A DNA stretch of 15,597 bases from contig JAEWLS010000004.1 in assembly GCA_023457435.1 (NCBI GenBank), positions 1 to 15,597 on the forward strand, read 5' to 3'. This DNA is from Pseudomonadota bacterium (GTDB lineage Bacteria > Pseudomonadota > Alphaproteobacteria > Rhizobiales > Rhizobiaceae). Below are positions 1-5,984 of this stretch, in pieces (position 1 is the first letter of the stretch; every line of letters begins with the position of its first letter). The position numbers and the translations under genes were made by a program. The notes under the pieces were generated by a model. The model searched no databases. It was not told the origin of the DNA and saw only the letters and a program-made list of their open reading frames with translations.

Positions 1-64
1 GGGGGGCGCCGGCCATCTAATAGGGCGCTGGCGCTTGTTAGCGACCACCATGCTTTCGCCCCAA

Positions 65-77
65 CCTCCGAAGGAGG
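65..77 (+). promoter_or_regulatory. Ribosome binding site inside a short hairpin
   Basis: CCTCC (65-69), a GAA loop (70-72) and GGAGG (73-77) form a perfect five-pair hairpin. Its 3' arm is the Shine-Dalgarno sequence of the small gene starting at 83. The AAGGAGG with five bases of spacing decides that start over the earlier in-frame ATG at 50. The pairing could mask the site, but a five-pair stem with a three-base loop is only marginally stable, so a regulatory role is an inference. Confidence 0.4.
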
Positions 78-82
78 GCAGC

Positions 83-286
83 ATGACGAATAGAAACACC
101 CATATCGGCGTATTTTCGCCGGAAGAAGTCGAGGAGATGCGCCTCGAGTTCGATGCCAGCAAGATGGCCGACGAATCGACGATCGCGCGCGAGGACCGCG
201 CGGCGGAAATCGTCGCGCGCTATCGCACGAGGAAGGCTATCATCGAGTCGCAGAACGGCGGATCTTCCGCCGATGGGCCGCTCTAG
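83..286 (+). CDS. Small hypothetical protein (67 aa)
   Basis: A 67-residue protein that I do not recognise. The start is ATG 83, supported by AAGGAGG at 71-77; a longer reading from 35 has no such support. The sequence is highly charged, with an acidic stretch around residues 12-21 (PEEVEEMRLE) and an Ala/Arg-rich helix-like stretch around residues 34-49 (REDRAAEIVARYRTRK), followed by a polar tail. There is no signal peptide, membrane segment or cysteine, so it is probably a small soluble cytoplasmic protein. It converges on the GNAT gene, and the two stop codons overlap in the sequence CTAG (283-286). No function can be proposed. The good ribosome site and compositional fit support it being a real gene. 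Confidence 0.6.
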   Translation: MTNRNTHIGVFSPEEVEEMRLEFDASKMADESTIAREDRAAEIVARYRTRKAIIESQNGGSSADGPL

Positions 287-296
287 GCGGCCCTTT
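275..296 (+). terminator. Hairpin carrying two convergent stop codons
   Basis: GGGCCGC (275-281) pairs perfectly with GCGGCCC (287-293), leaving a five-base loop TCTAG. A short TTT follows on the plus strand at 294-296. The loop contains the plus-strand TAG of the small gene and the minus-strand TAG of the GNAT gene. It resembles a compact terminator for the plus-strand gene. The short T run makes efficiency uncertain, and on the minus strand there is no T run at all. Confidence 0.5.
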
Positions 297-924
297 CGAC
301 CTTGCGTCCGGTCGGGCGGATGACGCCTGCACACGAGCCAAGCGCACCGGGCTTCAACTCCACAGCCAGCAGACGATGCTTCTCGAACGGGCCCGGCATG
401 GCAAGGCAGCCCGTCTTCTCGGCCGAGAAACCGAAGCGCGCATAGTACGCAGGATCGCCAACCAGCAGGATCGCCGCATGTCCGGCGCGCTGTGCCTCGA
501 CGATCGCGTGGCGCATCAGCGCGCCGCCGATGCCGGCGGAACGCAGCGCCGGGTCCACCGCGAGGGGGCCAAGCAGCAGCGCTTCACGTCCGCCCTCGCC
601 TGCAGAAACGCTCCACAGGCGCACGGTGCCGACGACCGCGCCGCTGTCGTCGCGCGCGACGAAGGCCAGCGCCGGGGCGCGGCCCTTGCGGATCTTCTCC
701 GACGACTTGCGCCGCCAGTTGGGGGCCATCGCACGATCAAGCAGCAGATCGCGCGGCGCCACGTCGCCGGCGGTTTCCGCAGATAGGGCGAAGGCAGCCC
801 TCTCGCCCGGCATGCCGCGCGAGCCACCCAGGTCCATCATGGACGAGGAGGGCGCAAGCGTCGCCATTGCCGGCCAGGTGCCGGGCGAGAGGGAAACGTC
901 GTTGGCGGGTACGAGAGCGTGCAT
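283..924 (-). CDS. GNAT family N-acetyltransferase (YhbS-like)
   Basis: A 213-residue predicted acyl-CoA-dependent N-acetyltransferase. The GNAT core spans about residues 45-185. The acetyl-CoA site is at residues 119-137 (LGPLAVDP, then RSAGIGG matching R/Q-x-x-G-x-G/A), and the YYARFGF segment near 160-166 is typical of YhbS-type members. ATG 924 is chosen because GAAGGA lies nine bases upstream. The first ~44 residues are low in order and outside the domain, so an internal start (for example ATG 813) remains possible. It follows ornithine decarboxylase on the same strand after about 100 bases, a neighbourhood I associate with rhizobial genomes. A role in acetylating a polyamine or related amine is attractive, but it is only inferred from position; the substrate is unknown. 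Confidence 0.88.
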   Translation of the reverse strand: MHALVPANDVSLSPGTWPAMATLAPSSSMMDLGGSRGMPGERAAFALSAETAGDVAPRDLLLDRAMAPNWRRKSSEKIRKGRAPALAFVARDDSGAVVGTVRLWSVSAGEGGREALLLGPLAVDPALRSAGIGGALMRHAIVEAQRAGHAAILLVGDPAYYARFGFSAEKTGCLAMPGPFEKHRLLAVELKPGALGSCAGVIRPTGRKVERAA

Positions 925-971
925 GTTCTGCAATCCTTCACTGGCGGACAAGTTCCACGAGCGAGCCCGTC

Positions 972-993
972 GCCGGGGGACGCGGCCCCCGGC
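972..993 (-). other. GC-rich hairpin between odc and GNAT gene
   Basis: GCCGGGGG (972-979) and CCCCCGGC (986-993) form a perfect eight-pair stem with a six-base loop. No T run follows on either strand, so it is not a standard intrinsic terminator. It could act as an mRNA stabiliser or processing block between the decarboxylase and acetyltransferase messages (inference). Confidence 0.4.
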
Positions 994-1002
994 GGCGGAT
1001 TG

Positions 1003-1030
1003 GATCTGACAGTCCCTAGACCGTCAGATC
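1003..1030 (-). other. Inverted repeat overlapping the odc stop codon
   Basis: GATCTGAC (1003-1010) and GTCAGATC (1023-1030) are perfect inverted copies. Inside them, after one A-C mismatch, GTC and GAC extend the stem around a CCTA loop. The decarboxylase stop codon (1024-1026) lies in one arm. No T run follows, so its termination value is uncertain. Confidence 0.4.
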
Positions 1031-2160
1031 ACGTAGGATCGGAGCGGCTCGAAGCCGTTGAACGCGACCGAGGCGTAGGTTGTCGTGTAGGCGCCGGTTC
1101 CCTCGATCAGCACCTCGTCGCCGATGGTGAGCGAGAGCGGAAGCGGGTACGGCGTCTTCTCGTACAGCACGTCGGCCGAGTCGCAGGTCGGGCCGGCGAG
1201 CACGCATGGCGCGGTCGCGTCCCCGTCCCGCGCCGTCACCAGCGGGTAGCGGATCGCCTCGTCCATCGTCTCGGCGAGACCGCCGAACTTGCCGATGTCG
1301 AGGAACACCCAGCGCACATTGTCGTTATCGGCCTTCTTCGAGATCAGGACGACTTCCGACTTGATGACGCCGGCATTGCCGACCATGCCGCGACCCGGCT
1401 CGATGATGGTCTCCGGGATACGGTTGCCGAAGTGCTTGCGAAGCGCCGAGAAGATCGCCTGGCCGTAGGCTTGCGCGGTCGGCACGTCCTTCAGGTAGCG
1501 CGTCGGGAAGCCGCCGCCCATGTTGACCATCTTCAGCACGATGCCTTCCTCGGCCAGCGTCGCGAACACGCGCTTGGCGTCGACGAGCGCCTTGTCCCAG
1601 GCGTTCAGGTCGCACTGCTGCGAGCCGACGTGGAACGACACGCCGTAAGCCTCGAGGCCGAGCGAACGCGCATGGCGCAGCACGTCGACCGCCATGTCCG
1701 GCACGCAGCCGAACTTGCGCGAAAGCGGCCACTCGGCGCCTTCGCCGTCGGTCAGCACGCGGCAGAACACGCGGGCGCCCGGAGCGGCACGCGCGACCTT
1801 CTCGACCTCTTCGACCGCGTCGACGGCGAACAGGCGGATGCCGAGCTCGAAGGCACGCGCGATGTCGCGCTCCTTCTTGATCGTGTTGCCGTAGGAGATG
1901 CGCTCGGCCGGGGCGCCGGCGTCCATCGCCATCTCGATCTCGGCGACCGAAGCGGTGTCGAACGACGAGCCGAGGCCGGCGAGCAGGCGCAGGATCTCGG
2001 GCGCAGGGTTGGCCTTCACCGCGTAGTAGATCTTCGAATCCGGCAGGGCCTTCTCGAAGGCGCGGAAATTGTCACGCACGACGTCGAGGTCGACGACCAG
2101 GCACGGGCCATTCGGACGTCGGGTGGCGAGAAAGTCGAGGATGCGCTGGGTAGCGGCCAT
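1024..2160 (-). CDS. odc: Ornithine (lysine/ornithine) decarboxylase, PLP fold type III
   Basis: A 378-residue pyridoxal-phosphate enzyme that decarboxylates ornithine to putrescine, the entry step of polyamine synthesis; many alphaproteobacterial members also accept lysine. The alanine-racemase-like barrel carries the cofactor lysine K49 in YYAVKANP, H177 in FHVGSQ, the glycine loop GGGFP (215-219) and EPGRG (254-258). The C-terminal beta domain has the active-site Cys-Asp pair C326-D327 in GPTCDSAD, contributed across the dimer interface. Length and motifs match the eukaryotic-type ornithine decarboxylase family, not the larger E. coli SpeC/SpeF enzymes. ATG 2160 is preceded by AGGGAGAG, and the longer in-frame reading to 2241 lacks family similarity. 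It is preceded by a long structured leader with its own promoter and followed by a GNAT gene. Confidence 0.95.
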   Translation of the reverse strand: MAATQRILDFLATRRPNGPCLVVDLDVVRDNFRAFEKALPDSKIYYAVKANPAPEILRLLAGLGSSFDTASVAEIEMAMDAGAPAERISYGNTIKKERDIARAFELGIRLFAVDAVEEVEKVARAAPGARVFCRVLTDGEGAEWPLSRKFGCVPDMAVDVLRHARSLGLEAYGVSFHVGSQQCDLNAWDKALVDAKRVFATLAEEGIVLKMVNMGGGFPTRYLKDVPTAQAYGQAIFSALRKHFGNRIPETIIEPGRGMVGNAGVIKSEVVLISKKADNDNVRWVFLDIGKFGGLAETMDEAIRYPLVTARDGDATAPCVLAGPTCDSADVLYEKTPYPLPLSLTIGDEVLIEGTGAYTTTYASVAFNGFEPLRSYVI

Positions 2161-2590
2161 GGGTCTCTCCCTGCGCCGGTGAAGGCGCGTGCTCAGGCTG
2201 CGCGTCGCGGGCTCGCGGCCCGACATTCGCGCGGTGGACAAAGGCGAGATCGTTTTCCATGAAACCAGCCGGTGGAGACCCCGGATTCATGAAGCGCGAT
2301 CTGCGCGGCGGTGAACCTGGCCTTGCCCGGCCTCGGTTCGCTTTGTCTGCCTTGGCTTGGATTGGGAGACCCGTTCCGCACTGCCGGCAATGAGGGTGTG
2401 CCTCTTTAGTAACCCCGGCATTTGGACAGCCGAGGGACACCAGAAAGGCCCGCACCGTCGTTGCTTCAAGGCGTCCTCGGATCGGCGGTTGGCCGCTGAA
2501 CCGACCGGGTTCGTTACTCCCCGGTTACCTGCCCTCGCCTCGCCATTTCGAGGTTCGGGGGACGCCCACAGGCACGTGCGACTTTGGGCA
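2161..2590 (-). ncRNA. Structured 5' leader of odc, probable speF motif
   Basis: The decarboxylase message appears to have a leader of about 430 bases, counted from the promoter at 2596-2624. The leader is rich in local hairpins on the minus strand. Examples are CCTCG/CGAGG (2549-2553 with 2538-2542) and a CCCTCGGC/GCCGGGG stem with one bulged T around a nine-base loop (2413-2436); the latter is flanked by GTG..CCTTT and AAAGAGGCAC blocks that can close a longer stem. A conserved leader, the speF motif, is known upstream of alphaproteobacterial ornithine decarboxylase genes, and position, length and gene all fit. I assign it by context and structure, without a covariance-model match. It presumably controls decarboxylase expression in response to polyamine or precursor levels, although the ligand and mechanism are not established here. 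Confidence 0.6.
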
Positions 2591-2595
2591 AGCGC

Positions 2596-2624
2596 GATAT
2601 AGGGACCACGCCCGTTACAATCAA
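2596..2624 (-). promoter_or_regulatory. Sigma-70-type promoter for odc
   Basis: On the minus strand TTGATT (2624-2619) is followed after exactly 17 bases by TATATC (2601-2596), a good -35/-10 pair. This places the transcript start near 2590 and defines the long decarboxylase leader. It diverges from the promoter of the amidase operon. Confidence 0.6.
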
Positions 2625-2642
2625 ATGAAAATCGCGTTCGGG

Positions 2643-2671
2643 TTGAAAAAATCCGTGCGCTGAACAATCTA
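2643..2671 (+). promoter_or_regulatory. Candidate promoter for the amidase operon
   Basis: TTGAAA (2643-2648) is followed after 17 bases by AATCTA (2666-2671). The -35 is good and the -10 weak. It lies 27 bases before the amidase start. A LysR-type regulator encoded in the same operon may bind here, but I see no clean T-N11-A site to assign. Confidence 0.35.
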
Positions 2672-2697
2672 TCGGCGCTGTTTAACAGGATCGAACG

Positions 2698-3876
2698 ATG
2701 GCCCCCGCCGCCGACCGTTTCAACGCCTTCGTCGCTGGTATCGAAGGCGCTGATATCGCTGAAAAATCCGGCCCGCTATCGGGGCTGACGCTGGCGGTCA
2801 AGGACATCTATGCGGTGAAGGGCCAGCGCACCGGCGGCGGCAATCCGGACTATCGCGCTGCGCACGAGCCGGCAAGCGCGACGGCCCCTGCCGTGCAGCG
2901 GCTTTTCGATTCGGGTGCGCGATTCGCCGGCCGCACCCAGACGGACGAGCTGACCTTCTCGCTGATGGGCCAGAACGCGCATTTTCCGCACCCGGTCAAT
3001 CCGGCGGCACCGGACCGCGTCACAGGCGGGTCTTCGTCCGGCAGTGCCGCTGCCGTCGCCGGCGGTCTCGTCGACATCGCGACGGCATCCGACACGGGCG
3101 GATCGGTGCGGGCGCCGGCGAGCTTCTGCGGGCTGATCGGCCTGCGCACGACACACGGCGCGATCAGCCTCGAGGGCGTCATGCCGCTGGCGCCGAGCCT
3201 CGACACGTTCGGCTGGTTCGCCAGGGACGCGGCGATCTACGACACGATCGCAGCGTCGCTGCTGCCCGAGGCCGAACTTGCGCCGCGGCCGCTTCGGCTG
3301 GCGGCGCTCGACCAGCTCCTGCTTGGCCCGGCCGAGGCTGCCGAGTACGCGCGCATGGGCCGGGTCGTCGCGACCGTGCTCGGCGAGCCTCGCGAGGCGG
3401 CACCGCCGTCGCATTCGCTCGACGAGCTCTACTGGACCTTCCGCAAGCTGCAGGCGTTCGAGGCGTGGCGGACGCACGGCGACTTCATCGCGCGGCACGG
3501 CGCGGCGATGGGGGAAGGCGTGCGCCAGCGCTTCGAATTCGGCCGCGACCTGCCGGCGGACACGGAGGCACTAGAGACGCCGCGGCGCGACGCCTTCCGC
3601 ACCGAGCTGGCCGATCTTCTCGGCAGCGACGGCGTGCTCGTGATGCCCACCGTGCCGGGCGCAGCGCCGCTCGCGGCAACGAGTTTCGACGAGCAGCAGG
3701 CATATCGCGAGAAGGCGCTGCGGCTGCTCTGCCTGTCCGGCCTCTCCGGCTTCCCGCAGATCACCATTCCGCTCGGCAGCGTCGACGGCGCGCCGTTCGG
3801 CATCTCGCTGCTCGGGCCACGCGGCAGCGACCGCGCGCTCGTGCGCCTGGCACGCACGATCCTGGAGGCGCGCTGA
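2698..3876 (+). CDS. Amidase signature family hydrolase
   Basis: A 392-residue amidase-signature enzyme, predicted to hydrolyse a carboxylic amide to acid and ammonia in the cytoplasm. The Ser-cisSer-Lys triad is visible: K35 in LAVKDIYAVKG, the serine cluster 112-114 in GGSSSGSAAAV, and the nucleophile S136 in the DTGGSVR segment. The C-terminal part has the usual GFPQITIP...GAPFGISLLG pattern. At under 400 residues it is shorter than GatA (about 480) and closer in size to indole-acetamide-hydrolase-like members, so it is not the tRNA amidotransferase subunit. The substrate is unknown. ATG 2698 is preceded by AGGA seven bases upstream. Its TGA shares a base with the ATG of the LysR gene (TGATG), indicating coupled translation. 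Confidence 0.93.
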   Translation: MAPAADRFNAFVAGIEGADIAEKSGPLSGLTLAVKDIYAVKGQRTGGGNPDYRAAHEPASATAPAVQRLFDSGARFAGRTQTDELTFSLMGQNAHFPHPVNPAAPDRVTGGSSSGSAAAVAGGLVDIATASDTGGSVRAPASFCGLIGLRTTHGAISLEGVMPLAPSLDTFGWFARDAAIYDTIAASLLPEAELAPRPLRLAALDQLLLGPAEAAEYARMGRVVATVLGEPREAAPPSHSLDELYWTFRKLQAFEAWRTHGDFIARHGAAMGEGVRQRFEFGRDLPADTEALETPRRDAFRTELADLLGSDGVLVMPTVPGAAPLAATSFDEQQAYREKALRLLCLSGLSGFPQITIPLGSVDGAPFGISLLGPRGSDRALVRLARTILEAR

Positions 3877-4775
3877 TGGACACGCTGACCCGGATGCGCG
3901 CCTTCATCGACGTCGTCGAGGCGGAGGGGTTTTCCGCCGCGGCGCGCAAGATCGGCCGCTCCAAGGCGCTGCTGTCGAAATATGTGCGCGAGCTGGAGGA
4001 TGAACTCGGCGCGCTTCTGCTCAACCGGACGACGCGGCAGTTCTCGCTGACCGAGGTCGGGCACACCTACTTTGCCCGTGCTTCCGAACTGGTGAAGGAG
4101 ATCGACAGCCTCGCCGACACGGTGCGCGAATCGGCGGGCGATGTGCGCGGCCGCATCAAGCTCTCGGCGCCCCGCACCTTCGCCGATGCGCCGATCGGCC
4201 AGTCGCTGATCGATTTCGCCGCCGCGCATCCGGAGATCATGCTCGACATCCGCCTCGACGACCGCTTCGTCGATCTGGTGGAGGAGGGTTTCGATCTCGC
4301 CATCCGCATTACGCGGCTCGAGGATTCCTCGATGATCGCCCGGCGGCTGGCGCCCTTCAGCGTCAGGATCTGCGGCTCGCCCGAGCTGATCGAGCGCATA
4401 GGCAGGCCGGAGAAGCCGGCCGACCTCGCCAAGATGCCGTGCGTGATCGACACCAACAGCCGCTGGCTGGCGAACTGGCCATTCGTCGGCGAGGACGGGC
4501 AGATGACCAGCGTGGCGGTCAGCGGCCGCATCGAGGTGAACAGCCCGCTCGCCACCCGCAACGCCGCCTGCGCGTCGCTGGGCTTCGCCAGCCTCCCCGA
4601 TTTCATCGCCGAACCGGAGCTCAAGAGCGGCCGGCTGGTTGCCGTGTTGCAGGAGTTCACCCCGCAAGGCGGCGGCATCTTTGCGGTCTACCCGCACCGG
4701 CGCTACCTGCCCGCCAAGATCCGGGTGCTGGTCGACTACCTCGTGCAGTGGTTCAAGACACGGGAAGCGGAGTGA
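3876..4775 (+). CDS. LysR family transcriptional regulator
   Basis: A 299-residue LysR-type regulator. Residues 1-60 form the winged helix-turn-helix (start MDTLTRMRAFIDVVE, then GFSAAARKIGRSKALLSKYVRELE and NRTTRQFSLTEVG). About residues 90-295 form the periplasmic-binding-like effector domain, beginning with RGRIKLSAP and including the DIRLDDRFVDLVEEGFDLAIRI stretch common to this class. GGAGG at 3864-3868 supports ATG 3876. LysR genes are most often divergent from their targets; here the gene is co-transcribed behind the amidase, suggesting auto-regulation of the whole operon from the promoter region before 2698. The effector is unknown. The next gene starts inside its stop codon. Confidence 0.95.
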   Translation: MDTLTRMRAFIDVVEAEGFSAAARKIGRSKALLSKYVRELEDELGALLLNRTTRQFSLTEVGHTYFARASELVKEIDSLADTVRESAGDVRGRIKLSAPRTFADAPIGQSLIDFAAAHPEIMLDIRLDDRFVDLVEEGFDLAIRITRLEDSSMIARRLAPFSVRICGSPELIERIGRPEKPADLAKMPCVIDTNSRWLANWPFVGEDGQMTSVAVSGRIEVNSPLATRNAACASLGFASLPDFIAEPELKSGRLVAVLQEFTPQGGGIFAVYPHRRYLPAKIRVLVDYLVQWFKTREAE

Positions 4776-5029
4776 AGAGGGCAGTCTCGCTCACGCTTCA
4801 TGCGCAGCAGAAGATGCTCGAGCGCGGCATCGAGAAAGTGTGGGTCGAGCGTGTGGCACTGGATCCGGAGTGGGTCGAGCCCGAACCGCGTCACTCCGGC
4901 GCAGAACGACGCTTCGCCGCGGTCCATGCATTTGGAGGCCGATACCTGCGCGTCGTGTGCATAGAGACGCCAGAGGCGATTCGTGTGATAACGGCAACCC
5001 TCGATAGAGGCGCGAGGAAACGCCTATGA
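4772..5029 (+). CDS. DUF4258 domain protein
   Basis: An 85-residue protein matching the DUF4258 pattern: LTLHAQQKMLERGIEKVWVERV near the start, a Pro/Glu-rich turn (WVEPEPRHSG), then a beta-rich core (RYLRVVCIETPEAIRVITATL) with conserved arginine and valine positions. The start is GTG 4772, overlapping the LysR stop as GTGA. No upstream ATG exists in this frame except one buried in the LysR gene. It overlaps the following DUF2283 gene as ATGA. DUF4258 and DUF2283 proteins recur as adjacent pairs and have been regarded as toxin-antitoxin-like, DUF4258 being the RelE-sized member. Whether this one is toxic or catalytic is unproven. Confidence 0.85.
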   Translation: MKRAVSLTLHAQQKMLERGIEKVWVERVALDPEWVEPEPRHSGAERRFAAVHAFGGRYLRVVCIETPEAIRVITATLDRGARKRL

Positions 5030-5247
5030 CTGACATGACATACGATCCCGCGGCGGACGCGGCCTACATTTATCTTGGCCGCGGCAAGGTCGCGGAGACA
5101 CGCGAGGATGGTCCCTTCCTCTACGACGTTGACGAGGCGGGCAAAATCGTCGGCATCGAGATTCTCTCGGCGAGCAAGGTGCTCGCACCTGGTGACTGGC
5201 AGAAGGCGCGGTTGCCCGGCCCTTTGACGGCGGACGCCGCGGAGTAG
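5026..5247 (+). CDS. DUF2283 domain protein
   Basis: A 73-residue acidic protein with the DUF2283 (YuzE-like) signature: MTYDPAADAAYIYL at residues 4-17, then a strand-turn region (FLYDVDEAGKIVGIEILSASKVL) and a short variable tail. GAGGA seven bases before ATG 5026 supports the start; the second methionine at 5035 is an alternative. It overlaps the DUF4258 stop by four bases and is last of four coupled genes (amidase, LysR, DUF4258, DUF2283). It is likely to bind its DUF4258 neighbour, as small paired modules often do, but this is inferred from gene order. It has no recognisable DNA-binding segment. Confidence 0.87.
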   Translation: MTDMTYDPAADAAYIYLGRGKVAETREDGPFLYDVDEAGKIVGIEILSASKVLAPGDWQKARLPGPLTADAAE

Positions 5248-5324
5248 GCGCAAACGTGACGCAGCGCCTGGTCCCAATTTTGCCGGGATCCTGCTAGAGC
5301 TCCGCCCGAAACAGGGGACGCGAT

Positions 5325-5984
5325 TTGGCGAAGCTGACGATGACATGGCGGGCGCGGGCGCTCGTTGCGGCACTGGCTGCTTGCAGCTCGACGGCAGCCG
5401 TCGCCCACCCCCACGTCTTTGCCGAGGCGACGCTCCAGGTCACCGTCGGCGCCGACGGAAATGTCGAGCAGCTCGGCCATGTCTGGCGCTTCGACGACCT
5501 TTTCTCCTCGACCGTCCTCCTCGAGTTCGACGAGAACAAGGATCTGAAGCTGGACGAAGCGGAGCTGCAGAAGGTTGCGGACGTCGTGCACGGCTCGCTC
5601 GAGGAATTCGACTACTTCCAGCTCGTCTCGGCCGACGGCAAGGATGTTGCCATGAAGAAGCCGGAACGCTTTCTGGCTTCCTTCGACGACAACATGCTGA
5701 CCATCATGTTCGCCTCGCAGCCCGAGATGCCGCTGAAGCTCGCCGGCAAGCTCGGTTTCGGCGTCTACGACCCGACTTTCTACACGGCGATCGACTTCAC
5801 CGACGACGCCACGATGATGGTCGAGAACATGCCGGCGCGCTGCAGCAAGTCCGTGGTTCGCCCGGACCCGGAGGAGGCGCTGGCGGAAAACCAGGAGAAC
5901 CTCACCGATGCGTTCTTCGAGGACCCGAGCGCGAACGACATGTCGAAGATCTTCGCGACGCGGCTGGAACTGAACTGTGGCTGA
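5325..5984 (+). CDS. DUF1007 family exported protein, NicO partner
   Basis: A 219-residue DUF1007 protein. An N-terminal signal spans about residues 1-27 and the mature part begins HPHVFAEATLQV, the family hallmark; the His-x-His may bind metal. A possible lipobox LAAC (17-20) lies within the signal, so it could be a lipoprotein instead of a soluble periplasmic protein. Residues 69-80 (D69, N71, D73, K75, D77, E80) have the spacing of an EF-hand calcium loop. The start is TTG 5325, with AGGGGA seven bases upstream; ATG 5340 lacks such a site. It overlaps the NicO transporter gene by eight bases, so the two are very likely one functional unit for nickel or cobalt handling. The exact role of DUF1007 is not established. 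Confidence 0.85.
   Translation: MAKLTMTWRARALVAALAACSSTAAVAHPHVFAEATLQVTVGADGNVEQLGHVWRFDDLFSSTVLLEFDENKDLKLDEAELQKVADVVHGSLEEFDYFQLVSADGKDVAMKKPERFLASFDDNMLTIMFASQPEMPLKLAGKLGFGVYDPTFYTAIDFTDDATMMVENMPARCSKSVVRPDPEEALAENQENLTDAFFEDPSANDMSKIFATRLELNCG

Noticed and set aside
919..2262. Long plus-strand open frame (447 codons) opposite ornithine decarboxylase.
   Set aside because: Antisense shadow in GC-rich DNA: His/Arg/Asp-rich composition with no motifs, while the minus strand encodes an unmistakable enzyme.
2072..2455. Minus-strand frame beginning with FLVSLGCPNAGVTKEAH, resembling the N-terminal motif of RimO/MiaB methylthiotransferases.
   Set aside because: The resemblance stops after about 20 residues, there is no radical-SAM CxxxCxxC motif, the frame runs into the odc gene out of frame, and it lies in the structured odc leader. 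Treated as chance in RNA-coding sequence.
3429..4697. Long minus-strand open frame (422 codons) opposite the amidase and LysR genes.
   Set aside because: Shadow frame with Arg/Ala-rich, motif-free translation; both plus-strand genes have complete domains and ribosome sites.
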